Origin: Sphingomonas sp. LT1P40
GTDB taxonomy: Bacteria > Pseudomonadota > Alphaproteobacteria > Sphingomonadales > Sphingomonadaceae
Length of the DNA: 64,000 nt
Direction of reading: 5' to 3'
Assembly: GCF_036663835.1 (NCBI RefSeq)
Contig: NZ_JAXOJT010000001.1
Coordinates: forward strand, 248,001-312,000
Below, piece after piece: positions 7,478 to 15,806 of the stretch. The notes beneath the pieces were generated by a model that saw only the letters and a list, made by a program, of their open reading frames with translations, was not told where the DNA came from and did no database searches. The translations under genes were made by a program, and so were the position numbers. Each line of letters starts with the position of its first letter. Positions within the stretch are counted from its first letter, which is position 1.

Positions 7478-9691
7478 CTAGAAGTCGGCGGTGAGCGACA
7501 GCTTCAGCGTGCGTGGCGCGCCTTGAAGCAGCGAGGCGTCGAAGGTCGGGAAGCTGGTGAATGCCGATGCCCAGTAGCGCTTGTTGAACACGTTATCGAC
7601 GTTCAAGCGGAAGGTGATCGGGCTGTCACCGACGATCGCGACGAACCGCGCGCCGAGGTCGAAGCGGGTCCAGCTATCGAGTTCCAGCGTGTTGGTCTGG
7701 TTCACCATTTGCGGACCGGTGTGGATCACGCGCCCGGTGAGCGTCACCGGGACCACGCCCAGATCCACTTCGACATTGGCGTTGGCAGTGTAATCAGGCA
7801 CGCCAGGTACCTTGTTACCCTGATTCACGCCACCCGCGGTGCGCTGAAGCGTCGCGTCGTTAATGGCAGCACCCGCAATGATGCGGAAGCCTTTGACGAT
7901 TTCGCCGTCGATGCTGAACTCTGCACCCTTGTTCCGCTGCAGCCCGTCGATCACATATTCGCGCAGCGGGCCGGTCGTCGGGGCCGGTGCGATATTGCGG
8001 CTGAAGCCGTTCGGGCGATCCGACTGGAAGAAGGCGAGCGAGGCATTGATGCCGCCGATCTCGATCTTGCCGCCAAGTTCATACTGAACGGTCTTGAACG
8101 GTGCGAACACTTCATTGGCGTTGATCAGCGTCGCGTCGTTCGGTGCGACCTCACCCTGAACCAGACCCTCGATGCGATTTGCGTAGAGCGAGACCATCTC
8201 GCTCGGCTTAACCACGACGCCGACCACCGGGGTTGTCGCGCTTTCCTTGTAGTAGGTCTGGCGGTCTCCTGGCTGAAGCGTGCGCACCGGCGTCACGGTG
8301 ACGTTATAGGCATAGCGTGTCACCTCGATCGCCTGGTGGCGCGCGCCGACCGTGACGAGCAGCTTGTCGTCGAACAGGCCGAGCGTATCGGACACGAATA
8401 CGCTGCCCAAATTGGTCTCGGCAATTGGGAACGGATCGTTGATGTTACCGCCGCGCACTGTGGTTTCAGCCGGACGCGCGACCGCGACGGGATTGTAGAT
8501 ATTGGTCACATAGGTGCCATAGCGCTGATAAGCGTTGCGGTTGACCTGCCAGATAAACGACGTGCCGACATTGAGTTCGTGGCTGATGCCCCAGGCGCTT
8601 GCTGAATAGCGAAACCCGGCCAGCAAGGCTTCGTTATTGTCGGTGCGAGGTGTGTATTGCGCGTTCCCGCTGACCGCGCGGCCCGTGGGAACATCGGCCG
8701 CGGCGACGGTGACGGCGTTCAGTGCGACGCTTTCTTCCCAACCATCGCGTGCGCCGAACGAACCGTAAAGCGTGGCATTCTCCGCGACGTCATATTCGAT
8801 GCTCAGTTGCCCGAAAATGTCGCGCTGGTTGGCATATTGCCATTGCTGCGAATAGTTGACGTCGCTGCGTGGCACGGTCGGAATCACGGTGGTGATCGCG
8901 ACCTTATGCCGCAGCCCGCGCACATCGAGGCGCTGATAGGCGAGGTCGAGGCCGATGCGCAGATTGTCGGTGGTGTAGTCGAAGCCCGCGCCGAGCACGG
9001 TCGCCTTGCGATTTTCATCGTCGATGGCGACGTCGCCGCCGCGCAGCGCGCCGTTGATACGAACGCCGAACTCACCATTGCCGAAACGGCGCGCGACATC
9101 GAACGATCCGCCGAAATGCGATGTCCCGGCATAGTTGGCAGTCAGGCGGTTGAGTGATTTCGACCCGGCGCGCTTGGCGATCAGGTTGATGCCGCCGCCG
9201 AGACCCGACCCGCCGGGCGCCGCGCCGTTGAGGAACGCGCTGGCACCGTTCAGCACCTGAACCTGCTCGTAAAGTTCCGGCGCGACCAGCTGGCGCGGGG
9301 TCAGGCCGTACATGCCGTTGAACGAGATATCGTCAGAGGTGAGTGCAAAGCCGCGCATGACGAACAGTTCGGCAGCGACGCCAAAGCCGTTGGTCGTCCG
9401 GATCGACGGATCGTTTTCGAGCACCTGACCCAAAGTCTGCGGCTGCTGGTTGAGGATCAGCGCGGCGTTGTAGCTCTTGATCGCGAAGGGGGTGTCCATC
9501 GCGTCCTTTTCACCCAGCGCACCCAGCGATCCCTTGCGCGTGACCTGGCTCTGGTTGTCGCGCTGGGCGGTGATGAGAATGTCTTCGCTTTCCTCAGCCG
9601 CATCCTGCGCGAATGCGGGCGTGGTGACGAGAAGCGCGGTGGCGATGGCGGACAGGCCAGTCCCACGAAGCGCGGTGCGGTAAGCTACCAT
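7478..9691 (-). CDS. TonB-dependent siderophore-type receptor
   Basis: A 737-residue outer-membrane receptor. The signal peptide MVAYRTALRGTGLSAIATAL ends at AFAQ; the TonB box region is EDILITAQRD, followed by the plug domain (IKSYNAALI, PSIRTTNGFG, FVMRGFAL, GLTPRQLVAPELYEQVQVLNG and on, GSGLGGGINLIAKRAG) and a 22-strand barrel ending in LKLSLTADF with the terminal phenylalanine. The plug wording places it with siderophore-type receptors, but sphingomonads also use this type for other ligands. ATG 9691 is preceded by a GGGGGAT ribosome site. Two control motifs lie 105-170 bp upstream, and the gene has its own terminator. Confidence 0.92.
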   Translation of the reverse strand: MVAYRTALRGTGLSAIATALLVTTPAFAQDAAEESEDILITAQRDNQSQVTRKGSLGALGEKDAMDTPFAIKSYNAALILNQQPQTLGQVLENDPSIRTTNGFGVAAELFVMRGFALTSDDISFNGMYGLTPRQLVAPELYEQVQVLNGASAFLNGAAPGGSGLGGGINLIAKRAGSKSLNRLTANYAGTSHFGGSFDVARRFGNGEFGVRINGALRGGDVAIDDENRKATVLGAGFDYTTDNLRIGLDLAYQRLDVRGLRHKVAITTVIPTVPRSDVNYSQQWQYANQRDIFGQLSIEYDVAENATLYGSFGARDGWEESVALNAVTVAAADVPTGRAVSGNAQYTPRTDNNEALLAGFRYSASAWGISHELNVGTSFIWQVNRNAYQRYGTYVTNIYNPVAVARPAETTVRGGNINDPFPIAETNLGSVFVSDTLGLFDDKLLVTVGARHQAIEVTRYAYNVTVTPVRTLQPGDRQTYYKESATTPVVGVVVKPSEMVSLYANRIEGLVQGEVAPNDATLINANEVFAPFKTVQYELGGKIEIGGINASLAFFQSDRPNGFSRNIAPAPTTGPLREYVIDGLQRNKGAEFSIDGEIVKGFRIIAGAAINDATLQRTAGGVNQGNKVPGVPDYTANANVEVDLGVVPVTLTGRVIHTGPQMVNQTNTLELDSWTRFDLGARFVAIVGDSPITFRLNVDNVFNKRYWASAFTSFPTFDASLLQGAPRTLKLSLTADF

Positions 9692-9795
9692 GATAAAAAT
9701 CCCCCGAAATTGGTCATGAAGACCCCTCCCGATCCGGCCCGGTTTTAGTCCAAGGTCCGGCATCGCAACTGTAACATGATTGCCAAAATTGGGCC

Positions 9796-9822
9796 GCAAA
9801 ACATCCAGTTTGCATAGATGCA
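9796..9822. promoter_or_regulatory. AAAACATCCA box with flanking palindromes upstream of TonB receptor
   Basis: AAAACATCCA (9798-9807) sits inside a GCAAA-N8-TTTGC inverted repeat (9796-9813). It overlaps the perfect palindrome TGCAT-AG-ATGCA (9811-9822). It is the second of three copies of this decamer, about 105 bp before the receptor start at 9691. Confidence 0.5.
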
Positions 9823-9833
9823 AGGGACCAATC

Positions 9834-9860
9834 GGGTAACAATCGAACAATCTTGGGTAA
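9834..9860. promoter_or_regulatory. Paired GGGTAA half-sites, 21-bp spacing
   Basis: GGGTAA at 9834-9839 and again at 9855-9860, 21 bp apart, about two DNA turns. It lies in the gap between the TonB receptor start (9691) and the amidohydrolase stop (9866). The same arrangement occurs at five other intergenic places in the window, so it is a candidate activator site. Confidence 0.55.
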
Positions 9861-9865
9861 GCCGT

Positions 9866-11533
9866 TCAACCGAAACGCTGAACGCCACCCACGACCGTCC
9901 TTAGCACCTTCGCCTTAATCAGCAAATGCGTATCAATCGCAAAAAGGTCTGAATCCAGAACCACGAAGTCAGCTAGGAGGCCGGGCGCGATCAGGCCGAG
10001 CTTCTTGTCGTTGAACCCGGCATAGGCGCCTTCGCGGGTATAGCAGCGCATTGCCTGCGCCAGCGTCACGCGCTGTTCTGGGTGCCAGCCTTCCGGGTGT
10101 TTGCCGTCCAGCGTCTCGCGGTTGACGGCGGCGTCGAGGCCGGTGAGCGGGTCGATCGGGGCGACCGGCCAGTCGGATCCCATGCAGACATGACCGCCCG
10201 CACGGACGAGCGAGCCGAAGGCGAAGCTGGTCTTGAGCCGATCATCTCCGACGCGGCGCACCGCCCAGCGGCCGTCGTCGATGGCGTGATAGGGCTGGAC
10301 AGAGGCGATGATGTCCTGCTGTGCGAAGCGCGGCACGGCGTGTGGCTTCATGTGCTGGACATGCTCGACGCGGAAGCGGCGGTCGCGCTTGCCGTTTTCC
10401 TTGGCGACGGCGGCCATCGTGTCGAGGACGATGTCGTTGGCCTCGTCGCCGATGGCGTGGGCGGTGACCTGAATGCCGGCCCTGTCCGCGCCGCTAATCC
10501 AGCGTTTGAGATCAGCGGGGTCGGTGACGATGATGCCGCGGGTGCCGGGTTCGTCGAGATAGGGTTCGTACAGGCGCGCGGTGCGCGAGCCGAGCGAGCC
10601 GTCGAACACCACTTTGCACCCGCCCCACTGGACCCAGTCGTCGCCGCGCCCTTCGCGCGCGATCAGCGCGGCCTGCGCTTCCCAGTCCTTGAGCGGAAGA
10701 TAGTGGCGAAAACGGATGCCGGTCTCACCCTTGGCCCGCAGGCGGCGCGTGGAATCGAAGCTGATCGTCTCCAGCTCGGTCGGATGGACTTGTGTCACGC
10801 CCTTGCTCAGCGCGAGTTGAATGCCACGGGCGACGGCGGCGTCGATCTGTTCGGGCGTCTTGTCACCGATCGCGCGGAGGACGATGTCCTTGGCGGCGTC
10901 CTTGACGATGCCGGTGGGCTCGCCGTTCTCGTCCTTTTCGATCACGCCGCCGGGCGGTGACACGGTGTTACGGTCGATCCCCGCCAGCTTCAGCGCCAGC
11001 GAGTTGAGGAACAGCATGTGCAAGTCGTAACGGATCACCGCGACCGGCGTGTCGGGCGTCACCGCGTCGATCCATTTGCGGTGCGGCATCTCACCGCCCC
11101 AGCGGTCCTGATCCCAGTTACCGCCCTCCAGCCACTGGCCCTTGGGCAAGGCCTTGGCGGCGGCGGCGATCTTCTCGACGAATTGCTTTGGATTGGCGGC
11201 ATCACGCAGCGACGCCTGTGACAGCATCGTCGACGCTTTCTCGAAATGGACGTGCGGATCGATGAAGCCGGGGGTGACGAACGCGCCCTGGAGGTCGATC
11301 ACGCGGGTGCGCTTGCCGGTCTTCGCACGGACTGCCGCCGCACCGATCGCGGCGATGCGGTCGCCCTTCACCCCGATCGCGTCGGTGCGCGTGTTCGGGC
11401 CGGCACCGGTCCACACTTTTGCATTGATATAGGCGATATCGAGTTCACCGTCGGTGCCGGCAAAGGCAGCGCGGCTGACGGCCGCCGCAGCGGTACCGGC
11501 GCCAAGGGCGAGGAGGCTGCGGCGGCCGAGCAT
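9866..11533 (-). CDS. Exported amidohydrolase, YtcJ-like (Amidohydro_3)
   Basis: A 555-residue metal-dependent amidohydrolase. The N-terminus MLGRRSLLALGAGTAAAAVS with the two arginines looks like a Tat signal, so it is probably folded and exported to the periplasm. The metal-binding HxH is in TPGFIDPHVHFEKAS, later ligands in VEHVQHMKPH and the aspartate in CMGSDWPVAP. Enzymes of this branch hydrolyse N-acyl or amide bonds; the substrate is unknown. Start: ATG at 11533 overlaps the stop of the 167-residue protein by one base (TGATG); an in-frame GTG directly before it (11536) is less likely. The pair forms a two-gene operon next to a TonB receptor. Confidence 0.88.
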   Translation of the reverse strand: MLGRRSLLALGAGTAAAAVSRAAFAGTDGELDIAYINAKVWTGAGPNTRTDAIGVKGDRIAAIGAAAVRAKTGKRTRVIDLQGAFVTPGFIDPHVHFEKASTMLSQASLRDAANPKQFVEKIAAAAKALPKGQWLEGGNWDQDRWGGEMPHRKWIDAVTPDTPVAVIRYDLHMLFLNSLALKLAGIDRNTVSPPGGVIEKDENGEPTGIVKDAAKDIVLRAIGDKTPEQIDAAVARGIQLALSKGVTQVHPTELETISFDSTRRLRAKGETGIRFRHYLPLKDWEAQAALIAREGRGDDWVQWGGCKVVFDGSLGSRTARLYEPYLDEPGTRGIIVTDPADLKRWISGADRAGIQVTAHAIGDEANDIVLDTMAAVAKENGKRDRRFRVEHVQHMKPHAVPRFAQQDIIASVQPYHAIDDGRWAVRRVGDDRLKTSFAFGSLVRAGGHVCMGSDWPVAPIDPLTGLDAAVNRETLDGKHPEGWHPEQRVTLAQAMRCYTREGAYAGFNDKKLGLIAPGLLADFVVLDSDLFAIDTHLLIKAKVLRTVVGGVQRFG

Positions 11534-12036
11534 CACTTACCTGCCTTCTTCGGCTCGAACGCCTTGCGCGGCGGGTTTTCAGCGCGCCATTTGTCGAGAC
11601 GGGCAAGCCATTTCCCGGCCGAAAGCGGGCCATAAGTCTTTGAGTCGGTATGTTCGGCGATCAGTTCGCGGATGTTGACGAAATAGGCCGGGCCGCTGGG
11701 CATACCCAGTTCCTTGCGTTTGGCGGTCATCGCCGCTTCCTGTGCGGGCGTCGGCTTGTAGCCGGTCACGGGCTTGAAGATGATGACGTCGAAATCCGCG
11801 CCGTTTTCGTGAAAGAACAGCTGGATCGGCGGCTGGCCACCGGCGGCGGCAACCTGATCGGCCTGGTCGATGCGGCGGATGAATTCTTCCTGCTTGCCCG
11901 GGGCCAGCTTGAAGATTTCAAACCATGCCTCGGGCCAGGCGTCGCTTTCGGCGGCGGGCGCGGGGGCGGGTGTCTGTTGCGCGATGGCGTTCAGCGGCGA
12001 CAGCGTTGCGAGCAGCGCGAATGCGAAATACTTCAT
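11533..12036 (-). CDS. Small secreted protein of unknown function
   Basis: A 167-residue protein with signal peptide MKYFAFALLATLSPLNAIA, then an alanine/proline-rich stretch and a compact domain (DAWPEAWFEIFKLAPGKQEE, IQLFFHENGADFDVIIFKP, FVNIRELIAEHTDSKTYGPL). I do not recognise the family; the pattern of a strand followed by 'APGKQEEF' and later aromatic strands is loosely like small dimeric alpha/beta-barrel proteins, but that is only an impression. The ATG has an excellent ribosome site (GGGAGGAAATAAAA). It is coupled to the amidohydrolase downstream and carries both intergenic motifs (AAAACATCCA and GGGTAA) in its promoter region. Confidence 0.75.
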   Translation of the reverse strand: MKYFAFALLATLSPLNAIAQQTPAPAPAAESDAWPEAWFEIFKLAPGKQEEFIRRIDQADQVAAAGGQPPIQLFFHENGADFDVIIFKPVTGYKPTPAQEAAMTAKRKELGMPSGPAYFVNIRELIAEHTDSKTYGPLSAGKWLARLDKWRAENPPRKAFEPKKAGK

Positions 12037-12084
12037 TTTTATTTCCTCCCAGTCAACGCAGCGTCTGCGCATGTCGTGGATCGG

Positions 12085-12125
12085 AAAACATCCAATTGAA
12101 CCCGGGTAAACGGGTCCAGTTACCC
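12085..12125. promoter_or_regulatory. AAAACATCCA box plus inverted GGGTAA/TTACCC pair
   Basis: AAAACATCCA at 12085-12094 is followed by GGGTAA (12104-12109), a 10-bp spacer and TTACCC (12120-12125). The inverted pair closely resembles the one at 40176-40198. The block lies 49-89 bp upstream of the 167-residue protein and directly behind the stop of the MocR gene at 12128. Confidence 0.55.
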
Positions 12126-12127
12126 GA

Positions 12128-13588
12128 TCACCCCGCGGCCTCGCGCAACGCGGCGATGGCGGTGCGTGCTTCATGGCCGTTGAGACTGGCGAACCCGATG
12201 CGTAGGCCGCGCTGGGCCGTGTCGCGGGTCATGAACGAACGCGACGAAGCAAAGCGCAGCCCCATCGCGGCGGCGCGCGTCTCCATATGATCCAGATCGG
12301 TGTCGAAGCGCAGCCAGAAGGCAAGACCGCCATCGGGCATCTTATAGTCGGCGATATGGCCGAGCGTGCGGTCGACCTCTGCCGCGAAACTTTCGCGGCG
12401 CTTGGCATAGACCTGTCGCACTTTGCGCGCGTGGCGGCGCAGCTCGCCATTCTCGATCAGTTCGGCGGCGGCATCCTCGGTCAGGGTGTTGCCCATGCCG
12501 TCGGTCAGCGAGACCATATGCGCGATCGCATCAATCACCGGCGGCGGGGCGGCAACATAGCCGATGCGCAGCGCCGGGAGCAGCAGTTTCGACAGCGACC
12601 CGACATAGATGACATGGCCGGGGCCGTAACCGGCCATCGGCAGCAGCGGTTGCGACTCGAAGTGGAACTCATGGTCGTAATCGTCCTCGATGATCGCAAA
12701 GCCGAATTGGCGGGCAAGATCGAGCAGCCGCAGGCGGCGTTCGGGGCGCAGCGCGACGGTGGTGGGAAACTGGTGGTGCGGGGTCACGAACACCGCGCGG
12801 ACGGCGTTGCGGCGACAGGCATGCTCGACCGCTTCGATGTCGATTCCGCCCTCATCGACACCCACCGGCAGGATTTTGGCACCACATGCGCGGAAGGCGG
12901 CGACGGCGGGCTCATAGGTCAGCTCCTCCACGATCACCGAGTCGCCGGGCTGCACGAGCACCTGCGTCGCGAGAAAGATGCCGTTCTGACTTCCGCGCGT
13001 GATGCAGATATTTTCGGCGCTGACGGGCAGGCCACGCTGGCTCTTCAGCATCGTGGCGATGCTTTCGCGCAGCGCCGGGGAGCCGCGTGGATCGCGATAC
13101 TGAAAGCCATTGTCGCGTGACGCGCGATGCGTGGCGGCGCGATAGGCGCGCGCAAGCAGTTCGGCGGGGAACAGGCGGCCGTCGGGCGCGCCCTCATCCA
13201 GCTTCAGGCCGACGCCGGAGGGCAGGGCGAGCGCGCGTTCGGGCGGCGGGGCGAAGCGATAGTCGATCGCGGCATTGCTCATCGTCGCCTCGACCTCACC
13301 CTGGTTTTTCTTCACCGGATCGGGGAGCGACGTCGATACCATCGTGCCGCGGGTGCCGGCCGAGGCGAGCCAACCCTGTGCGATCAGATCCTCGTAAGCC
13401 AGCACCACGGTCTTGCGATTGACGCCCAGGATCGTTGCCAGCTCGCGGCTGCTGGGGAGGTAGGTGCCCGATGTCAGGCGGCCGCGTTCGATGTCGCGGA
13501 TCAGCGCCTGAATGATCTGCATATAGATGGGAACATCGCGCGCGGGATCGATGCGATCGCCGAGACTAACCTGCCATGGACGCAGCAT
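12128..13588 (-). CDS. MocR-type regulator (GntR HTH fused to aminotransferase-like domain)
   Basis: A 486-residue transcription factor. Residues about 15-80 form a GntR winged helix (YMQIIQALIRDIERGRLTSG, LPSSRELATILGVNRKTVVL). The rest is a fold-type I aminotransferase-like domain with the PLP-binding lysine in VGSLSKLLLPALRIGYV and the aspartate/tyrosine-bearing IIEDDYDHEFH. MocR proteins sense PLP or amino compounds such as GABA and usually control an adjacent operon. I use ATG 13588 rather than the in-frame TTG at 13609. It is divergent from the PaiB-like gene and the seven-gene operon at 13738-23395, and it borders the AAAACATCCA-marked units on its other side. Confidence 0.9.
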   Translation of the reverse strand: MLRPWQVSLGDRIDPARDVPIYMQIIQALIRDIERGRLTSGTYLPSSRELATILGVNRKTVVLAYEDLIAQGWLASAGTRGTMVSTSLPDPVKKNQGEVEATMSNAAIDYRFAPPPERALALPSGVGLKLDEGAPDGRLFPAELLARAYRAATHRASRDNGFQYRDPRGSPALRESIATMLKSQRGLPVSAENICITRGSQNGIFLATQVLVQPGDSVIVEELTYEPAVAAFRACGAKILPVGVDEGGIDIEAVEHACRRNAVRAVFVTPHHQFPTTVALRPERRLRLLDLARQFGFAIIEDDYDHEFHFESQPLLPMAGYGPGHVIYVGSLSKLLLPALRIGYVAAPPPVIDAIAHMVSLTDGMGNTLTEDAAAELIENGELRRHARKVRQVYAKRRESFAAEVDRTLGHIADYKMPDGGLAFWLRFDTDLDHMETRAAAMGLRFASSRSFMTRDTAQRGLRIGFASLNGHEARTAIAALREAAG

Positions 13589-13737
13589 TGGACCGATCCC
13601 TACCCTCAATATCTGACCCGAAGGGGGCCAAGGCTAACGCGTAAATTGCGCATTGGCAACGCCGTGCTGGTCCCCCGGACTTTTCGGTTTTGGTGCTTGC
13701 CGCTGCCCCAAGGCTCGGGAACAAGAGCGCCATCAAC

Positions 13738-14421
13738 ATGTGGGCGTCGAGACATATGAACGGAGCTGTAGGGGGCGTCAGCGTGGCGTATGGACGAGAT
13801 CGGGCGGAGGCACCGCTGTTCGAGCGGTTCGGTCACGCCGATGTGCGCGCGCTGATCGAAGACTATCCGCTGGCATGGGTGTGCGGCGGCGACACGAGCA
13901 AGCCGGGGGCGGGCGCGCTGGAGGCAAGCCTGTTGCCGCTGATCGGCGTGTTCGACGATGACGGACGGCTGGTGGAGTTGATCGGGCATCTGATGCGGTC
14001 CAATCCGCTCTATCATGCGCTGAGCGCCGAGGGCCGGACGACGATCCTTTTCAACGGGCCACAGGGCTATGTCAGCCCGGAACATGCCAACCGGCGCGAC
14101 TGGGCGCCGACCTGGAATTACGCGCAGGTGAAGCTGGACGGCGAAATCGCGTTCGATGACACGCTGACCGAAATGTCGCTGCGCATGCTGATCGACGCGA
14201 TGGAAGCAGGGCGTCCGCAACCATGGGACGTGGACGAGTTGGGCGACCGTTATCGTGCCATGCTGACCCGTATCATCGGGTTCCGCGTGGTGGTGACGGG
14301 TCTGTCGGGCAAGTTCAAGCTGGGGCAGGATGAGGACGCCGTGACATTGCACGCGATCCTTGACGCGCTGCCCGACGATGCGATGGCAGAGTGGATGCGG
14401 CGGTTTAACGCCGGACGATAA
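13738..14421 (+). CDS. FMN-binding, PaiB-like negative regulator family protein
   Basis: A 227-residue protein of the FMN-binding split-barrel PaiB family. Matching segments are YPLAWVCGGD, ASLLPLIGVFDDDGRLVELIG, GHLMRSNPLYHAL, TTILFNGPQGYVSPE and the C-terminal MLTRIIGFRVVVTGLSGKFK. PaiB was described as a repressor, but many members are probably flavin or haem-binding enzymes. The start is uncertain: ATG 13738 or ATG 13756, with a longer frame reaching 13690; none has a convincing ribosome site. It is the first gene of an operon of seven tightly spaced genes and is divergent from the MocR regulator. Confidence 0.82.
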   Translation: MWASRHMNGAVGGVSVAYGRDRAEAPLFERFGHADVRALIEDYPLAWVCGGDTSKPGAGALEASLLPLIGVFDDDGRLVELIGHLMRSNPLYHALSAEGRTTILFNGPQGYVSPEHANRRDWAPTWNYAQVKLDGEIAFDDTLTEMSLRMLIDAMEAGRPQPWDVDELGDRYRAMLTRIIGFRVVVTGLSGKFKLGQDEDAVTLHAILDALPDDAMAEWMRRFNAGR

Positions 14422-14435
14422 CAGGGGTTGGGGTT

Positions 14436-15806
14436 ATGACAGGACTTCGGTTCGGATCGACGGTTGCGGCGCTGGCGCTGCTGGCCGCGCCGCTTCCGGG
14501 TGATGCGCAGCAGATGCGCGCTGCGCCGCGGCAGGGCGACCCGTTCCCCAGCACATACCGCATGCCGCAGCCCGACGACATGCTGTTGCGCGGCGCGACG
14601 ATCCTGGACGGCGTGGGCGGGCGGATCGACGGTGGCGACGTGCTGGTGCGCGGGGGCAAGATCGTTGCCGTCGGCAAGGCGCTGACCAATCCGGGCGTGC
14701 GTGAGGTGGATGCGAAGGGCCGCTGGATCACGCCGGGCGTGATTGATGTCCATACGCACAACGGCACGTTCGTCGTGCCGCTGACCGATATCGACCGCAG
14801 CGCGAGCGACGTGTCCGAGGTGAGCAGCCCCAACGGCGCGGATACCTGGATCGAAACGGCGGTCAATCCACAGGATATGGGCTTCGATCGCGGCCTGATG
14901 AACGGTGTCACTACGATGCAGATCCTGCCGGGATCGACTCCGATCTTTGCGGGCCGCTCGGTGGTGGTGAAGCCGGTACGCGGCGCGACCGTGTGGGACA
15001 TGAAGGTCACCGGCGGCGCGCAGGGTTTCAAGATGGCGTGCGGCGAGAACCCCAAAAGCTGGGGTGCCGATGACGATAATGAAGGGCCGACCAGCCGACA
15101 GGGTGTGGTCGCCTATATGCGGCAAGCGTTTCTCGCCGCGCAGGCCTATGGCCGCGAGCACGCGGCGGGCAAGGTCGGGCGCGACCTGAAAAAGGAGGCG
15201 TTGCTCGGCATCCTGGCGGGCGACATTCGGGTGAATCTGCATTGCTATCGCGCGGGCGACATCGCGGCGGCGCTGTCGGTGGCGAAGGAATTCGGGTTTC
15301 GCATCGGCGCGATCCATCACGCGACCGACGCGTACAAGATCCCCGGCCTGCTCCGTGCATCCGGCACTTGTGCGGCTGTGTGGGCCGATTGGTGGGGGTT
15401 CAAGATGGAGGCGCAGGATTCGGTGCGCGCGGGCGCGCCCATGCTGGAACGCGCGGGCGCATGCGTAATGATGCACTCGGATTCGGCGGCGGACGGCCAG
15501 CGGCTCAATATCACGGCGGCCAAGGCGGCGGCGGCGGGGCGGCGCATCGGCATCGAGACCCCGCCCGAGGTGATGATAAAATGGACCACCAGCAATCCGG
15601 CGAAATTGCTGGGGCTGGAGAGCAGCGTCGGCCGGATCGCGGCGGGGTATAAGGCCGACGTCGTGCTGTGGTCGGGCGATCCGTTCAGCATCTATAGCAA
15701 GGCCGATCTGGTGCTGATCGACGGCGCTGTGGCGTGGGACCGGTCCAAACCGCCGCGCGAACCGGTGTCCGATTTCGAGCTCGGCCGTCCGGGAGTGAAG
15801 CCATGA
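14436..15806 (+). CDS. Secreted amidohydrolase with complete metal site
   Basis: A 456-residue imidazolonepropionase-like amidohydrolase with signal peptide MTGLRFGSTVAALALLAAP. Metal-binding residues appear intact: HxH in TPGVIDVHTHNGTFV, histidines in VNLHCYRAGD and AIHHATDAYK, and the catalytic aspartate in MMHSDSAADGQRL. Related enzymes include dipeptidases and carboxypeptidases acting on X-Pro or X-Arg/Lys dipeptides, an attractive role here because proC lies two genes downstream, but the substrate is not visible. The gene starts 14 nt after the PaiB-like gene, and its stop overlaps the start of a second, metal-site-deficient amidohydrolase. Confidence 0.88.
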   Translation: MTGLRFGSTVAALALLAAPLPGDAQQMRAAPRQGDPFPSTYRMPQPDDMLLRGATILDGVGGRIDGGDVLVRGGKIVAVGKALTNPGVREVDAKGRWITPGVIDVHTHNGTFVVPLTDIDRSASDVSEVSSPNGADTWIETAVNPQDMGFDRGLMNGVTTMQILPGSTPIFAGRSVVVKPVRGATVWDMKVTGGAQGFKMACGENPKSWGADDDNEGPTSRQGVVAYMRQAFLAAQAYGREHAAGKVGRDLKKEALLGILAGDIRVNLHCYRAGDIAAALSVAKEFGFRIGAIHHATDAYKIPGLLRASGTCAAVWADWWGFKMEAQDSVRAGAPMLERAGACVMMHSDSAADGQRLNITAAKAAAAGRRIGIETPPEVMIKWTTSNPAKLLGLESSVGRIAAGYKADVVLWSGDPFSIYSKADLVLIDGAVAWDRSKPPREPVSDFELGRPGVKP

